Positions 13,201 through 24,690 of a DNA stretch of 64,000 bases are shown here, in pieces. The stretch covers positions 992,207-1,056,206 of the forward strand of contig JAVLUZ010000150.1 in the NCBI GenBank assembly GCA_036768485.1, given 5' to 3'. The stretch is from Mermis nigrescens. Taxonomy: Eukaryota > Nematoda > Enoplea > Mermithida > Mermithidae. Under the pieces are notes generated by a model, which saw nothing but the letters and a program-made list of their open reading frames with translations, was not told the origin of the DNA and ran no database searches. How positions within the stretch are numbered: the stretch's first letter is position 1; each line of letters opens with the position of its first letter. Position numbers and translations under genes: made by a program.

Positions 13201-15235
13201 TAATTAATTTATCATCTTGAAGGCTAAGATTTAGTCTTTTTCTGATGAGCATCAATCCATTTTGCTAATATTTTTTAAGAAACTACTATTTCCATCAAGA
13301 AGTAATTAAGATTTGAAAATAAATCTTATTTGTCCTATTTAAAATCTTATTCGCAGGCTAAACAATCAATTCTACTTCTAATCTCAAACTTATGAACATT
13401 TTTACATCCTATAAAAAGTATCATTATTTGAAGCGTCAAATTATTTCAAGAAATGTGGTGTGACTGAAGCCCCCGCGTTCCATTACTTCGTATACATATG
13501 TACATACAGGCCCGTATCCACCAGTGGTGGGGGTAAAGGGGGAATTCCCCCTGAAATTTTTTCCAGAATTTCCAGTTATGAAACTATATAGGTCTTTGAT
13601 GTTCCCAGCGTGAAAATGCTGTAACTTTCGGCGCTTCGCGCCATTATTTCAATTAAAATGATGTACTATATTTCAAAATCTATTTCGAGATGAAATTTTG
13701 CGCGAGATCAAATTAATTGCATTTCTTATCTTCAAACAAGGTGCAAAATTAGTACAAGGGGATAAAAACGTCCAAATTTTCCGGCGCATTGCGCTGGATT
13801 TACCTCACGTACACTTTTTGCCTTCTAGAACCGCTCAAAACCGCTGAAAGTTAATTTAGACATGGAAAACATGCCAAATTTTTCAGGGGCTCCACACCGG
13901 ATTATTAATTTTTTCTGTTGTTTTGGTTTGCAAAACACAAAGATTGAGTACGCAATCGTTTTTTTGCAAATGGGTCACTTCGCTCCCCATTTGCTAAAAA
14001 TAGATATAATCGATGAGCAATATGCCGAAAATTGTCTAGAAATTCTTATGTCTTATTTGTCATTGTCTTATAATGTTATCATATTATTCTTATTAATTCC
14101 TTTCAAATTTTAGTGTTTCCTCTTCACTCACTCTTTAATATCCATTGTTTGAAACGTCTCAATCTTACAATTAATATCAAAATATTCATTAAAAGCTAAG
14201 GTTGCCTTTCGCTCAACAAATTAAATTAGTTGTAAATCACCATGTTCAGCCAAATATTACAGTTTCCGCTAAGCAGATTTCTTTGATCACTTTACAACGA
14301 CTGATTTTATCTTGCTTACTTATTAATGTTTCTTGCTTCCTTTTTCTGCCCGGACGACAATTAAAAGGCAATTTAACCTGCGCATAAAAGTTTGTCCTCA
14401 TTGTGAACAAAGGCAAAAAGTTTCATGCAAAATCAGCCGCTTGAAGCAGAAATATTTGAATTTGTATTGGCATTTTCGAAAGCCGCGCGTTTGCTGTTTT
14501 CGGTTAGTTTATATCTAATTGCACGCACCCTGCTTTACACCACCAAAAACAGTATTCATATTTTGATATTTTTATTCGCTGCAAGCTCGCTCTCAAGGAT
14601 TATCATGGCTGTTAGAACCCGTCGTGATTTCCTGTTAACCCGTCCCCTGTGTGCTTTATGGCGCCAGATCGTGCACTTTGAATAGTAAATCCGGAATCAG
14701 AGGTCTAGGAAAACCTCAGGGGCCAAATTTCGAAAGTAACATCCAAGCTGTGCTTCTGCAAAAAACAGACAAAATTGCCCTAATTTTACGGTATTGATAG
14801 GGTATGTTCGGGCTCCTGTATCTCAAAAAACAATCCGTGAATTTTCTTCAAATTCTACAGTAAGGTCAGCCATAACATCATTAAGAAACATTCGAAATTC
14901 AAATGAAATACAATCCGCTGCGATTCTGAATATTTGAAAAAATGCAGTTCTAAAAAACGTTTTTCTTACAGTTTTCCGTCAATTTACACTGCAGTTGAAA
15001 GCAGTTTACACCAATCGATATTGCATTAAAAGTTGGTCTAGGGTGGCGTAACAAATTTGCCCCACGACAATTCACGTAAGCCGCAGGAGCCGCCGAAACT
15101 TTTATAGTTATCCTTCGTTTCCGGGTTTCAGGAGCTAGATCGAGCCACTTAGATTGAAAATCCGGAATTAGAAGTCCGGAATACTTATGGGTCAAAAATA
15201 TGAATAACACTGTATTATCCAGTAAAAACTTTCTA

Positions 15236-15236
<1 letters not shown>
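10241..15236. other. Gene-free AT-rich stretch
   Basis: No exon or RNA gene is recognised. A 102-codon frame at 11372-11680 (minus) has no family signature. The GCGCGAAGCGCC hairpin occurs at 11816-11827 and GGCGCTTCGCGCC at 13630-13642. A probable MITE scrap (CCAGTGGTGGGGGTAAAGGG) lies near 13521. Confidence 0.45.

Positions 15237-15303
<67 letters not shown>
15237..15303. repeat. (CA)n microsatellite
   Basis: Uninterrupted CA dinucleotide run of about 67 bases, ending in the variant CGCACACACG. Open frames across it are artefacts of the repeat. Confidence 0.97.
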
Positions 15304-15310
<7 letters not shown>

Positions 15311-18300
15311 CGCGGCGCGCGAAGAAACTTAGATGTCTTAGAACCTTAGGCCTTGGTCTTATTAGCTTAAAGAGTTTACTGACCCTTAAAGTTTCTCCTA
15401 ACGGATTTGTCGTTTTTAGTCCTTGCGGGTCATATATGGTTGAATTCGCTCGCATTTGCTTGCTTAGGCAATAAGCGGCAGGCAACCTGCCCCAACTTTA
15501 ATCATCTGAAGAGAATGAATAGCATGCAATTATTTTTCAAGAACATAAATCAATTCAAGGTTCAACAATAAATGTGTCGCTGAAATTCGCTCAGAGATAA
15601 AAGTAGCATAAATCTATCGGACTTTATGTTAATAGCAAAATTAAAAGTTTTCCTGCATTCATAACTGCATTACGTCGATCGCAGATTACCGAAGATAGAG
15701 AGAGAGAGAGTTTTTCTAATTAAAAACTACTCATTGTTTCGAAATTTGTCTAGAAATCGAAAAACTAAAGAAGGGCTAGATTAAGAATAAAACGAATAAA
15801 ATGACGAAAATAAAACAAATTAAGAGCACTTTTGATGAAAATTTTTAATTTGTATTCATTTTCGGCCTTCATTCTGCGTCATTCCGCCGATACGTCTGGG
15901 ATCACATCCGTCATAAAGTTGAATTTTATACTTCTCAGTCGTAACAAAACTAACTAAGATGTAGCAAAAAATGCCCGCACAATGATTTGAGCAGCAATGC
16001 AATAGTGTCAATAGCAGATAATTTTAGTGGCTTAGCGACTCAGAATGAATTGACTTTCTTTTTGCAAAATTACGACAAACCAGTTAGAAAATTATAGAAA
16101 ATACTCCTGATATTGCAAGACAAACCAGATATTAGCTTATGCGAACATAAAACGCTTATGTACACCGCCTGTGCAACAAAAAATGGATAAGAGGAAAATA
16201 ACGGAGTGGTCTAATCTATTAGCTTTTGTGTAAATTAACAGTACGGGGAATATAGGACACGGTATAAATTTTTGCTTTTCTGTGAGATTCAAGCTAAAAA
16301 ACCGAAATTTTAGTAGCATACGCTCTAGACGTACCTACGCTTACTGAACTGACCCGTTATTCCTAGCGAATAAACAGCGTGCGGGCTGATTGAGTTAGAA
16401 ATAAAAGAAGTAGGAAATTTGGCATGCATACTGGGAATTCCGCAGGTTGTAATAAAAAGCCCATATACTGATACCGCATACAATAGCTCCTAATCACATT
16501 AGATCCGTTCAAATCGACCTGAAACAAGCTAATTTTACATGCATACATACTCTCGTACTGTACATTGTTCTTTTAATTTACCAAGTGCATAATTAAACAT
16601 TAGTGGGATGGGTGAAGTAGGTGTGTGTGCATAAAATAAGGAAACGGAAAAAATGACTAGAATCCGAAAACGGAAGCGGGTAAACATGGAACAACGGAAC
16701 ACGGCTAAGCTTTGAAACGCAAATGAAAAGAACTATAACCTAAATATGCAATTGGTTTCTTTTGATTTAGTATCGTAAGCAGACACGCAACGCACGCGGA
16801 GCTAGAGGTTCAGACCAGACATGCACGTGGGAGGGTTTGGGAGGTCTAGACCACATATCTATGAGCGTGGGGGGTTGGGGTGAGGTTTGTACCCCCCAAA
16901 CCCCCAAATTCTATTTTCAGTAACATTTTTGGCGATTTACCTAATCCTGACCCCCAGAATTTGGTTGCTGCCCACGTGTGGTCTGAGCCCCTCCTTGAAT
17001 GGAAATATGAGAAATTTTTCCGGGAAAATGAAGCGAAATGAAGGCAAAAACGGATGAAAATCGAAAATTTTCTACAAAAGTGCTTAAAATTGACCTGTGT
17101 AATAACGTAATTTGATTTTTAGCCAATCTTTTATCGTTTATCAAATTTGTAAGGCGCTTCGCGCTGGATAGTACCAATTAATTACACTTGTTCACTTTCA
17201 TGGCAGTCTGGAAGCCATATTTTTTTGCGCCAAGAATAGGTTTTTGTAGCAGTAAACGTTTTCATGACTTTTTAAACGGTTTCTGGAGCAGAGACAACAA
17301 ACACTTTGATGCTGTGTAAGCTCATGTATGTACATTGCTCCAAGGTGGATGGAGAAGTAATTAAAGTCGGCAAAGGTCCCTCCGTCTAAACTTCACGGAT
17401 TTTTAGGGCGCTTCATGCCTTATTTTTGCTAAAAGTAAAAAATTTATGTTCTTCCCCGTACAAAATTGCCGAAAATTTTGAAATTTTTTGGAAAAAATCT
17501 ATGTCAGATGTTGATCACAAGTATCCAACGTAAAATGACGAAAAAAGGATATTTTGCGCGTTAGCGGATTTTTGGTTATACATAAAGTGTTGAAAAAAAG
17601 TTAGGGTGCCGCCGCCCCTTTTATGGAAATCCTGGAATCGGCTACTGCTCTGGAGTGATTTCAGGATTCGAAACAATGGTTAGATTATATAGGCATACCT
17701 CATTCAAATTCCGGACTAATTTCTCCCGCTCATGCCATTTTTACCGTACATGAAGAATTTTATGGTTTTTGAACTTTCCCAAAAGAACTAGAAAGATGCA
17801 GAACATGGGACATACGCTCATTAGAAAGAGCGATAAACTTTTAAGTCATTTGCTAAAGGAAATTTTCAAATACATCAAAAACTCACAATATAATAGCTGA
17901 AAATATCAAAAGTTACAGTATGACAACCTTCCTAGCGGCCATATTTAAGAACTTGAATTCTTTACTAAATCAGGCTAATAGGATATCATTCGGAAGAGCT
18001 TTTTTTCCAGCTTTTCAGAATGTGCTAAACAGTGAAAAAATAAAACAGCGGGAGTAAAATGCATATGTATCTCACGGAAGCAGCCATATTGAAAAACGTT
18101 AAATTGAAATTGCATGACGAGCTGTTAAGAAACAGGAAAAACAATAACATGTAAAGTTCAGAGCCAAAAATATCTAGCGATTTCGCTGCTTTTCGGAATA
18201 GAAGAGAAAACCTGTATGCTGGTGAGGACCATGCAAAATGAGGGGGGGTTTGGAGCATAGCATACTGTAGCAACAAGCCAGCACAATATTTTTCGGCAAA

Positions 18301-18429
18301 ATAGTTCCATTTATAAATTATCTATTCGAAACACTTGATTTCATTAAAAACCCGTGCAGTGGTTGTTAACTTAATCTTAAAAATGGCCTATTCAGTGAAA
18401 GCAACCTCCAATGGACAGGAGCGGAATGG
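15304..18429. other. Gene-free stretch with one MITE-like scrap
   Basis: No coding exon is recognised. At about 16820-16980 there is a shortened relative of family A (ATGCACGTGGG, then CATATCTATGAGCGTGGGGGG, ending GCCCACGTGTG). It carries the variant block CTATTTTCAGTAACATTTTT, which also occurs near 23.9, 30.7 and 39.5 kb. A short GA run lies at 15697. Confidence 0.45.
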
Positions 18430-18810
18430 GACGTTTTGGCGCCGCACTCTTCGTAATATTAATAATTTACATTTCGGTTATGATTGAAGTATAATACAGA
18501 TTCTGAAAGCCCATTCAATTCTCTACGTTATGGTATAAATTCCTTTAAGAATATCTTTGAATTTAGTGAGATAATTGAATGCATCTAAAAATACACTAGA
18601 TTTTCTACAGTTTTTCAGTCGTACACAAATAAAATACTCATCGAATCCAAAAAAACAATATGCTATTTTGTAGCTTATAGAACCTGCTTTCTGAATATAG
18701 AATTTATTTCAAAATTGATTTTATGAGGTAGAACCTGCTTTCTGAATATAGAATTTATTTCAAAATTGATTTTATGAGAATAATTTATAAGTTGCTGGCG
18801 CCAAAACGTC
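18430..18810. mobile_element. Small inverted-repeat element with GACGTTTTGGCGCC ends
   Basis: A perfect 14-base inverted pair, GACGTTTTGGCGCC at 18430-18443 and its reverse complement at 18797-18810, bounds 381 bp of AT-rich non-coding DNA. The arrangement suggests a MITE, but I cannot see a clear target duplication, so class and exact ends are open. Confidence 0.5.
18678..18779 (+). repeat. Perfect 51-bp tandem duplication
   Basis: The unit starting TAGAACCTGCTTTCTGAA occurs at 18678-18728 and again at 18729-18779 with no visible difference. This indicates a very recent duplication or an assembly duplication. Confidence 0.9.
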
Positions 18811-20718
18811 GTTGACCCGGACAGGAAGTATACTTGCTTTTGCTTGCAGTTATACTGTATAAGGTAGACAATATCATTTAAGTTCCACTTATTTTTCTGA
18901 GATACGATTGAATTTCGATCATTTACTTCATTTATTTTTTCTTTAGTAAGTATAAATCAAAAGTTAGATGCATAAATGTGCCAAATTTGTCAGTTTGTGT
19001 GAAAACGGAACGGCGTGCGCTCAAGGGTGGTTTCAGAACCCGGAGCGAGAGTAACCCAAGAGAGGCACATGCTGAAATCGCCCTACCCGTTTCCATGAAT
19101 GCACAGCATGGCCAATATGGGGGTCAAGGGTCAGAGTGAGCTTTTCAGGCTGAAATTGCCTCAAAAACTGGCATACAAATACTAAAATAGCATTAAAATT
19201 CGTCCCGGTTTCTGGTCGATTTCAAGCCTTTTGGAGCAAGTTTTTGATTCAATTCTGTTTGCCCCATTTTCCCACAAGATTAGTATTTTTTTCATTGTAA
19301 TGGTCTACTTTTACGCCCCCACGTGTATGTCCATCATCCATAGGATTTTCGTCCGCTATATATGGTAAAGAAATGGGTAACCACAAGAAATCTTTTTTAC
19401 ATGCACCTGAAGGGTGATCCTTTCCTACTCCACCCCATTTCCGCTGGAATTCCTACCGCTACGAATGGCTTTAGAGCCGAAAGGAGTTCCCTAAGATAGG
19501 CATATGATACAAGCGCTCTAGCCGTAGTACACGCAATTTCTCCTGCATGGTTTGAAAAGCAGGAACACCGAGCTCATTGTGAAGGAAACATTTTGACGAA
19601 AACGCCCTATTCTGTTTCTGAAAAAATTTATATAGCTTACTAATGAATTTGAGGCGGGTCTGAAATGACTCTTGAGCACAAGTTTACCCAGAAACGAATT
19701 GAGGTATTCAAAAACCATAATTGTGAGATTCTCGAATCCTAAAGTGAAATAAATTCGTGCTCTCTGAAACAAGCTAGGGCGATTTCTACATATATCAACA
19801 TAGGGAATTCTCTTTCTTATCTCAGGTAGCCTTATAAAACTTCTTCCAACCTTAGAATTAGTTCATCCACTGGGATTTCAAAGCTCCAGCCCTCTCTCGT
19901 TCCCCGAATTTCACCAACGGTTTCCATTACTGTATGTTATTTGTTCCCCTTCACTGAATCACTTTTACGAAGAAAGTGTCTCAAGCACAATTATTCACTT
20001 CGCAGGTCTATCAGTTAGATTTAATGAATGTAATTCATTAGATTAGCTTCTAATAATTAGAAAAACAATTTTCGATTATCTTGAACATTACTTCAACACA
20101 AAGTGTACAGAATGCAGAAGCACGAAATTCAGATTTATCATGCACTATACACGTGCTGAAAGATTAAAAAAGCAGATAGAAAATCAGTGCCAATTAAATG
20201 GTCCAGAATACGAGAGCCTTCACTTAAAAATCGTTAATCAGTATAATGCATAGTTTATAATTGTTTTCGATCCCGCATAAGCGCATTTTTGCTTTTTTTG
20301 CATGCACAGATCATACATCGAATTGCATGGATCCACGCTTTAATTTTTGAAACATATGAAAGGGTGTAAGACAATATTTACTACTTCCACTACATATATT
20401 AGCTACACAGGACAAAACTCCCAAAATATCGATAACTTAATACTCCGATCGATTCGCGAAAAACGGATTATGATAATTTGAAAATCAATATTCAGATTCC
20501 CCTTTAGTATAGCTCAAATTTTCTCTCAGAGTGTGATAATAAGGAGGATAGTCGGTGGGCCGGCGCATGAATTGCACGTGAGGGTCGTCCGGTCGATACA
20601 CCGTATATTTGATCTTATAATGCGAAGTATTGCATTCCGGATCACGTCTCTTGTGCACAAATATGTAAGAGGCGCCGAAAAAAACTGAAAAACGAAGCTA
20701 AATACGATATTCAGCCGT
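18811..20718. other. Gene-free stretch
   Basis: I see no recognisable gene, RNA or complete repeat here. Open frames are short and lack motifs. Confidence 0.4.
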
Positions 20719-21297
20719 TTAGAGGTGTCTGTCAGTCATGCATGAGCGTGGACGGGGATCTGCCCCCCTAGAATATGAACGAGCACCTCCACACATGTAA
20801 CTACACTTGGACAATAACCCATCCAAGCCCGACCATAAAACGGCATTGCACTTTTTAGAATCCCTTTCAATCGCATCATTTATCATGGCAGACAAATCGT
20901 TTTTATCATAACCAATAGAAGAATTTCGTGAACGTTCGAGGCGATCAATTTTATTTTGTAAGTCAGCAAGCTGAGTAGCAAAATTGTCTAAACGTTGTTC
21001 AATATGCAGACATTTTTTCACAATCAGTCTACAATGGAAACAATAGAAAGTGGAATGGGGCTTTGAATATGTTTCATAGTCATGATCGTCAACTTTTAAG
21101 CAAGAAGTATGACCCCAGTGTTCACAAAAATGACAAAATAAAGCAGTATCGTCATCAGTGACTAACTTGTAGCAAATAACACAGTCGGCAGAATTTTCAT
21201 TTGTAGCATTTAATACAGCAAAGTTAGACGTATGTGATGGTGACCTGGCACTTAAACTGATATCAATATTTTTCGAAGCGCAATTTCTTTTACCCAT
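20719..21297 (-). CDS. Non-LTR retrotransposon ORF1 fragment with PHD finger
   Basis: The frame starts at ATG 21297-21295; the upstream in-frame methionine at 21333 is less likely. Residues 39-89 form a C4HC3 PHD-type zinc finger: C39, C42, C55, C58, H63, C66, C86 and C89, with WGHTSC around the histidine. A leucine-rich heptad stretch at about 92-124 looks like a coiled coil, and ERDSKKCNAVLW near 145-155 resembles the start of the RNA-binding domain of LINE ORF1 proteins. PHD plus coiled coil is known in ORF1 of several invertebrate LINE clades. After NAVLW the sequence loses resemblance and reaches a stop within about 40 codons, so the ORF is 3'-truncated. No reverse transcriptase follows. 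A host PHD protein is the alternative, but the architecture favours a retrotransposon. Confidence 0.65.
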   Translation of the reverse strand: MGKRNCASKNIDISLSARSPSHTSNFAVLNATNENSADCVICYKLVTDDDTALFCHFCEHWGHTSCLKVDDHDYETYSKPHSTFYCFHCRLIVKKCLHIEQRLDNFATQLADLQNKIDRLERSRNSSIGYDKNDLSAMINDAIERDSKKCNAVLWSGLDGLLSKCSYMCGGARSYSRGADPRPRSCMTDRHL

Positions 21298-21911
21298 GGT
21301 AGAAATCAAAGAAATACTTAGGCAGAATTGCAATATTGATCAAATTTAGTTCGTCTCATAATGAGGACATCTTATTATCTGTTGCTGTTACAGATCTTCC
21401 ACGGCTGGACAAAACCAACGAAAATTATGATGCTTTTCTAGCCATGGATGAATTTTAGCCCTTTGTAATTTTATCAGTCATTGGTTTTCGAATTTTATTC
21501 GTTGATAACTTTTGCTTATTTGGATAAAATCTTTGCTCTTTTTGATTTATTCTTTGTTGTGCTTAGCTACATTTACTCATTTTCTGTTGTTGATCGAAAT
21601 ATATCAAAGATTCGTCTTAAGTGCCACAATTATATGTAAGATGAACTTTCTAAGAAAAAATGGCTTTTTTATCATGAGCAACCCGTTTTTGAACGTTTTT
21701 AGACCCCAAAAAATGTGAACCAAAATTTGAAATGTGGAAAAAAAGTTTAGGTATGGTTCACATTGTGAAACAAATCGCTAGGAAAAAAAACAGTGATTGG
21801 CACTGATTATTGGCCAATGTTGGCCCCGAATTTTTTGTTAAAGGCCAATATTGGCCAATAACGCGTGATTAGGGGCCAATATTTGCGAGATTTAAAATTC
21901 TTAAAAGATTC

Positions 21912-21986
21912 ATGTCCGTGGGTTTCGAACCCCGTACTTTCGTTTTGGTAAACTGACGCTGCGCACACTGCGCTGCGCCATAGCGG
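21912..21986 (-). other. tRNA-like segment, arm 1 (Pol III A/B box motifs)
   Basis: On the minus strand, CTATGGCGCAG is followed 40-50 bases later by GGGGTTCGAAACCCAC. This matches the spacing of internal Pol III promoter boxes, and the second motif forms a T-arm. The D-arm region has extra bases (CGCAGTGTGCGCAG) and I could not fold a proper acceptor stem. I therefore call it tRNA-derived, not a tRNA gene. Confidence 0.5.
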
Positions 21987-22518
21987 AATTAGTGATCAAA
22001 ATTCTGAAGAATGATACTAATGCTATCTCTTATATACAGTATACGCAGTTAATATTTTTGTTTGAAAGAGATTGCTCATCCTATCTTTTATGCCTATGTA
22101 GTTTGAATTATATGGTAGGTATTTCTAATTGTCATTGGTTTGCCTCACGTATTGCAAACACAAAAGCGTGCAACGGTGCAAAATATTGACATAATGGTAT
22201 ACAACATACGCTAACGTATACAACATATACAACATATCAACGATTGTTTTGTACTATCAGTAAAACCTTCCGATCGTTTTCCCCATACTGTTGACACACC
22301 TGTTTTTGAAATTTTCGAGTCAGATATGTATCTGATACCTATATGTGCATAATCTACCTGACGTGCACGATTATATCATTTTTTATGTATTATTTTCAAA
22401 CTACATAGGCATAAAAGATAGGATAAGCAATCTCTTTCAAACAAAAAATATTAACTGCGTATACTGTATATAAGAGATAGCATTGGTATCATTCTTCAGA
22501 ATTTTGATCACAATTTCG

Positions 22519-22590
22519 CTATGGCGCAGTGTGCGCGCGTGAGTTTACCAACACGAAAGCACGGGGTTCAAAACCCACGGACATGAATCT
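22519..22590 (+). other. tRNA-like segment, arm 2 (Pol III A/B box motifs)
   Basis: CTATGGCGCAGTGTGCGCGC is followed by GAGTTTACCAACACG and GGGGTTCAAAACCCAC, resembling the D arm, anticodon arm and T arm of a tRNA. It is the mirror copy of the segment in arm 1, with a shorter D region and one change in the B box (TTCAA for TTCGA). A convincing acceptor stem is missing. Confidence 0.5.
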
Positions 22591-22759
22591 TTTTAAGAAT
22601 TTTAAATCTCGCAAATATTGGCCCCTAATGCACGCGTTATTGGCCAATATTGGCCTTTAACGAAAAATTCGGGGCCAACATTGGCCAATAATCAGTGCCA
22701 AAGATATTTGTGATGTTTTGCTGGTTTACCAGCTGATTAGGCTTAGGCTTAGTATCATG

Positions 22760-22903
22760 GACTGACCGAAATGTTGGTGCCAGCGTTTAAAATAAGCCTG
22801 AGTAATGGGATGCGACGAGCGGAGCGAGCGGAGCGAGACGATGCGAGTTGCATCCCATTACTTAGGCTTATTTTAAACGCTGGCACCAACATTTTGGTCA
22901 GTC
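22760..22903. repeat. 144-bp near-perfect hairpin element
   Basis: GACTGACCGAAATGTTGGTG at 22760 is mirrored by the sequence ending GGTCAGTC at 22903. The arms are about 54 bp with only a few mismatches, around a loop rich in GAGCGGAGCGAG repeats. CATG occurs on each side of the structure. No coding function is seen. It may be a miniature foldback transposon or a structured RNA source. Confidence 0.75.
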
Positions 22904-23068
22904 ACATGAATCTACTGGAAAAATTTTGGCATTTTTGTGAAAAATCATTATAAAATTCGTGATCAGCGTGTTTAACATACCTATAATAGGTTTTCTGTGT
23001 TGTAAAAATTCGAAAAACCAGTCAAAAAACCCTGTACCTCCTAAACTGAATAAGTGCCCTATTTTTCC

Positions 23069-23243
23069 CAGTGGTGGGTTCAGGATTTTCCTAAGGGGGG
23101 GGGGCGGAACCCTGCCTTGGGCGGAAAAATTAGCCGTTTTAAGCCGAAAATCGCTAAAAATCGCTCGAAAATCCTTAATTTTGCGCACTACTTTGGGCTA
23201 ATGGGGGCGGCCTCCCCTCCCGCCCTCCCTAAATCCGCCCCTG
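23069..23243 (+). mobile_element. hAT-type MITE, family D (CAGGGGCGGATTTAGG ends)
   Basis: A 175-bp element starts CAGTGGTGGGTTCAGGA and ends TAAATCCGCCCCTG, imperfect inverted ends of a widespread hAT-like type. Perfect 8-bp flanking duplications ATTTTTCC lie at 23061-23068 and 23244-23251. No coding capacity. Confidence 0.85.
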
Positions 23244-23618
23244 ATTTTTCCACATTTGACAAGTAGAGATCTGGACGAAAAAAGTTGACGTTTTTTCACA
23301 ATTGGTTAATCATTGTCGATTTTTATATGTTGACTACGAATCTAACTTCTGTTTTTCATATTTTTTATACTTTATTTTTTAGTTGTATTCAATTTGAACT
23401 TTAAAGCAAAATTTAAAAATGTTTGTTTTTTTGCTTTGTTCCAAAGATAGGTTGGTAGCTTTGTCAATCAGTGATCACGCCAGTGCTGGCAAGAGCCAAG
23501 GTTTTTGTGGGTGCGAAAATTTCGAAATTTATGGTTTTTAGGTTTTTTGGTCACAAATTTATTCGTTCTTCTACACGCAACTTACCGACGCTGTTACTGA
23601 ATTTATTGTCGTGTGCCT

Positions 23619-24265
23619 AGCACGTGGGCGTGGGGGGTATGCAACACACATGGGCGTGGGGGGTTAGGGGTATGCACCCTGTTCCCCCAAAAGATCGAAT
23701 AACCCCCAGAAACCAAAATACCCCCAGAATTCAATTTTCGGGAATTTTTTGTTTTTTTTCGCAATTTTTCTATGCCAGTGGATAGTGCTGGATAAGAAAC
23801 GTTGAAAAATGGTCTTTTTTGCCATACCACAATTTTTAAGACCATTTTTTGACCGATGAAAAATCTTGCAACCCCCAGAATTTTGGTGCCGCTCATGTAT
23901 GGTATACACCCCCGCCAGAAGTTGAAAACCCCTCCGCAGGCTACTGTAGATCCCTTCAGAATTCTTTTATTAGTAACATTTTCGGCAATTGAAGGCGATT
24001 TCACCCCTCCAGAATTTTCTTGCAGCCCATGTATGATATGCACCCCCAGAAGGCCGAATAACACCCCCAAAAACCAAAATACCCCCAAAATTCAATTTTT
24101 CAATTTTTTTCCAGTTTTTTCGCAATCTTTTGATTTCAATGGATGAAGCTCGATGTGAAACGTTGAAAAATGGTGTTTTTTCGCCATACTACTATTTTTA
24201 AGACCATTTTTTGACCTTTGAAAAATCGCACCCCCAGAATTTAGGTGCTTCATGCCTAGTCCTAT
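23619..24265 (-). mobile_element. Cluster of nested family A MITEs
   Basis: An outer reverse copy begins CACGTGGGCGTGGGG and is interrupted by an inner reverse copy at about 23645-23901, flanked by GTATGCAA and GTATACAC (6/8). The outer remainder and at least one further copy follow to about 24265. They share CAGAATTCAATTTTTC, CAGTGGATAGTG-like and TTTTAAGACCATTTTTTGACC blocks. Exact older boundaries are blurred by nesting. Confidence 0.7.
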
Positions 24266-24407
24266 GTTGCGTACATGCACGGGTTGTTTCGCACAGAATA
24301 GAGTTTTCGAAATTTTTGTACTTTTAAGATTTTTTTTCCAAGATGTGCTCTGCGTTACTTATTGTTGATTCGTTCTTCGTATTTATTGTTTCGGCAATAT
24401 AGGCGCT

Positions 24408-24690
24408 GCCACACATAGGCGTGGGGAGGGGTTTGGGGTGTATGCACCCGACCAGAAATGCGAATACCCCCCTCTCCTAGAAAACAAAATAACCCCCCAG
24501 AATTCAATTTTTGGAAATTTTTCTTGTTTTTTCGCAATGTTTTGATGCTAATTTATAGTGTTCGATGAAAGACGTTGAAAAATGCTGTTTTATCGCTATA
24601 CCATCATTTTTAAGACCATTTTTTGACCTTTGAAAAATCATGCACCCCTTCTTACATAATTTTGGTGCTGTCAACCTATGGGCGCAGCCG
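24408..24690 (-). mobile_element. hAT-type MITE, family A, diverged copy
   Basis: It runs from CACACATAGGCGTGGGGAGGG to the GGTGCTGTCAACCTATGGGC end. It retains the CAGAATTCAATTTTTGG and CATTTTTAAGACCATTTTTT blocks. Target duplication not resolved. Confidence 0.6.

Larger units (their letters stand above)
21799..22699. mobile_element. Long inverted repeat (foldback) with tRNA-like modules in both arms
   Basis: The arms at 21799-22107 and 22395-22699 are inverted copies of about 305 bp, differing by few substitutions and small indels, separated by 287 bp. The outer ends read GGCACTGATTATTGGCCAAT. Each arm contains one tRNA-like segment with TGGCGCAG (A-box-like) and GGTTCRAAACCC (B-box). It lies on the minus strand in arm 1 and the plus strand in arm 2, so both point outwards. 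No protein is encoded and no clear target duplication is visible. It could be two SINEs in inverted orientation or a foldback element that captured a tRNA-like sequence. Confidence 0.75.

Noticed and set aside
21912..22590. A pair of genuine tRNA genes
   Set aside because: A- and B-box motifs are present, but acceptor stems do not pair and the D region has surplus bases.
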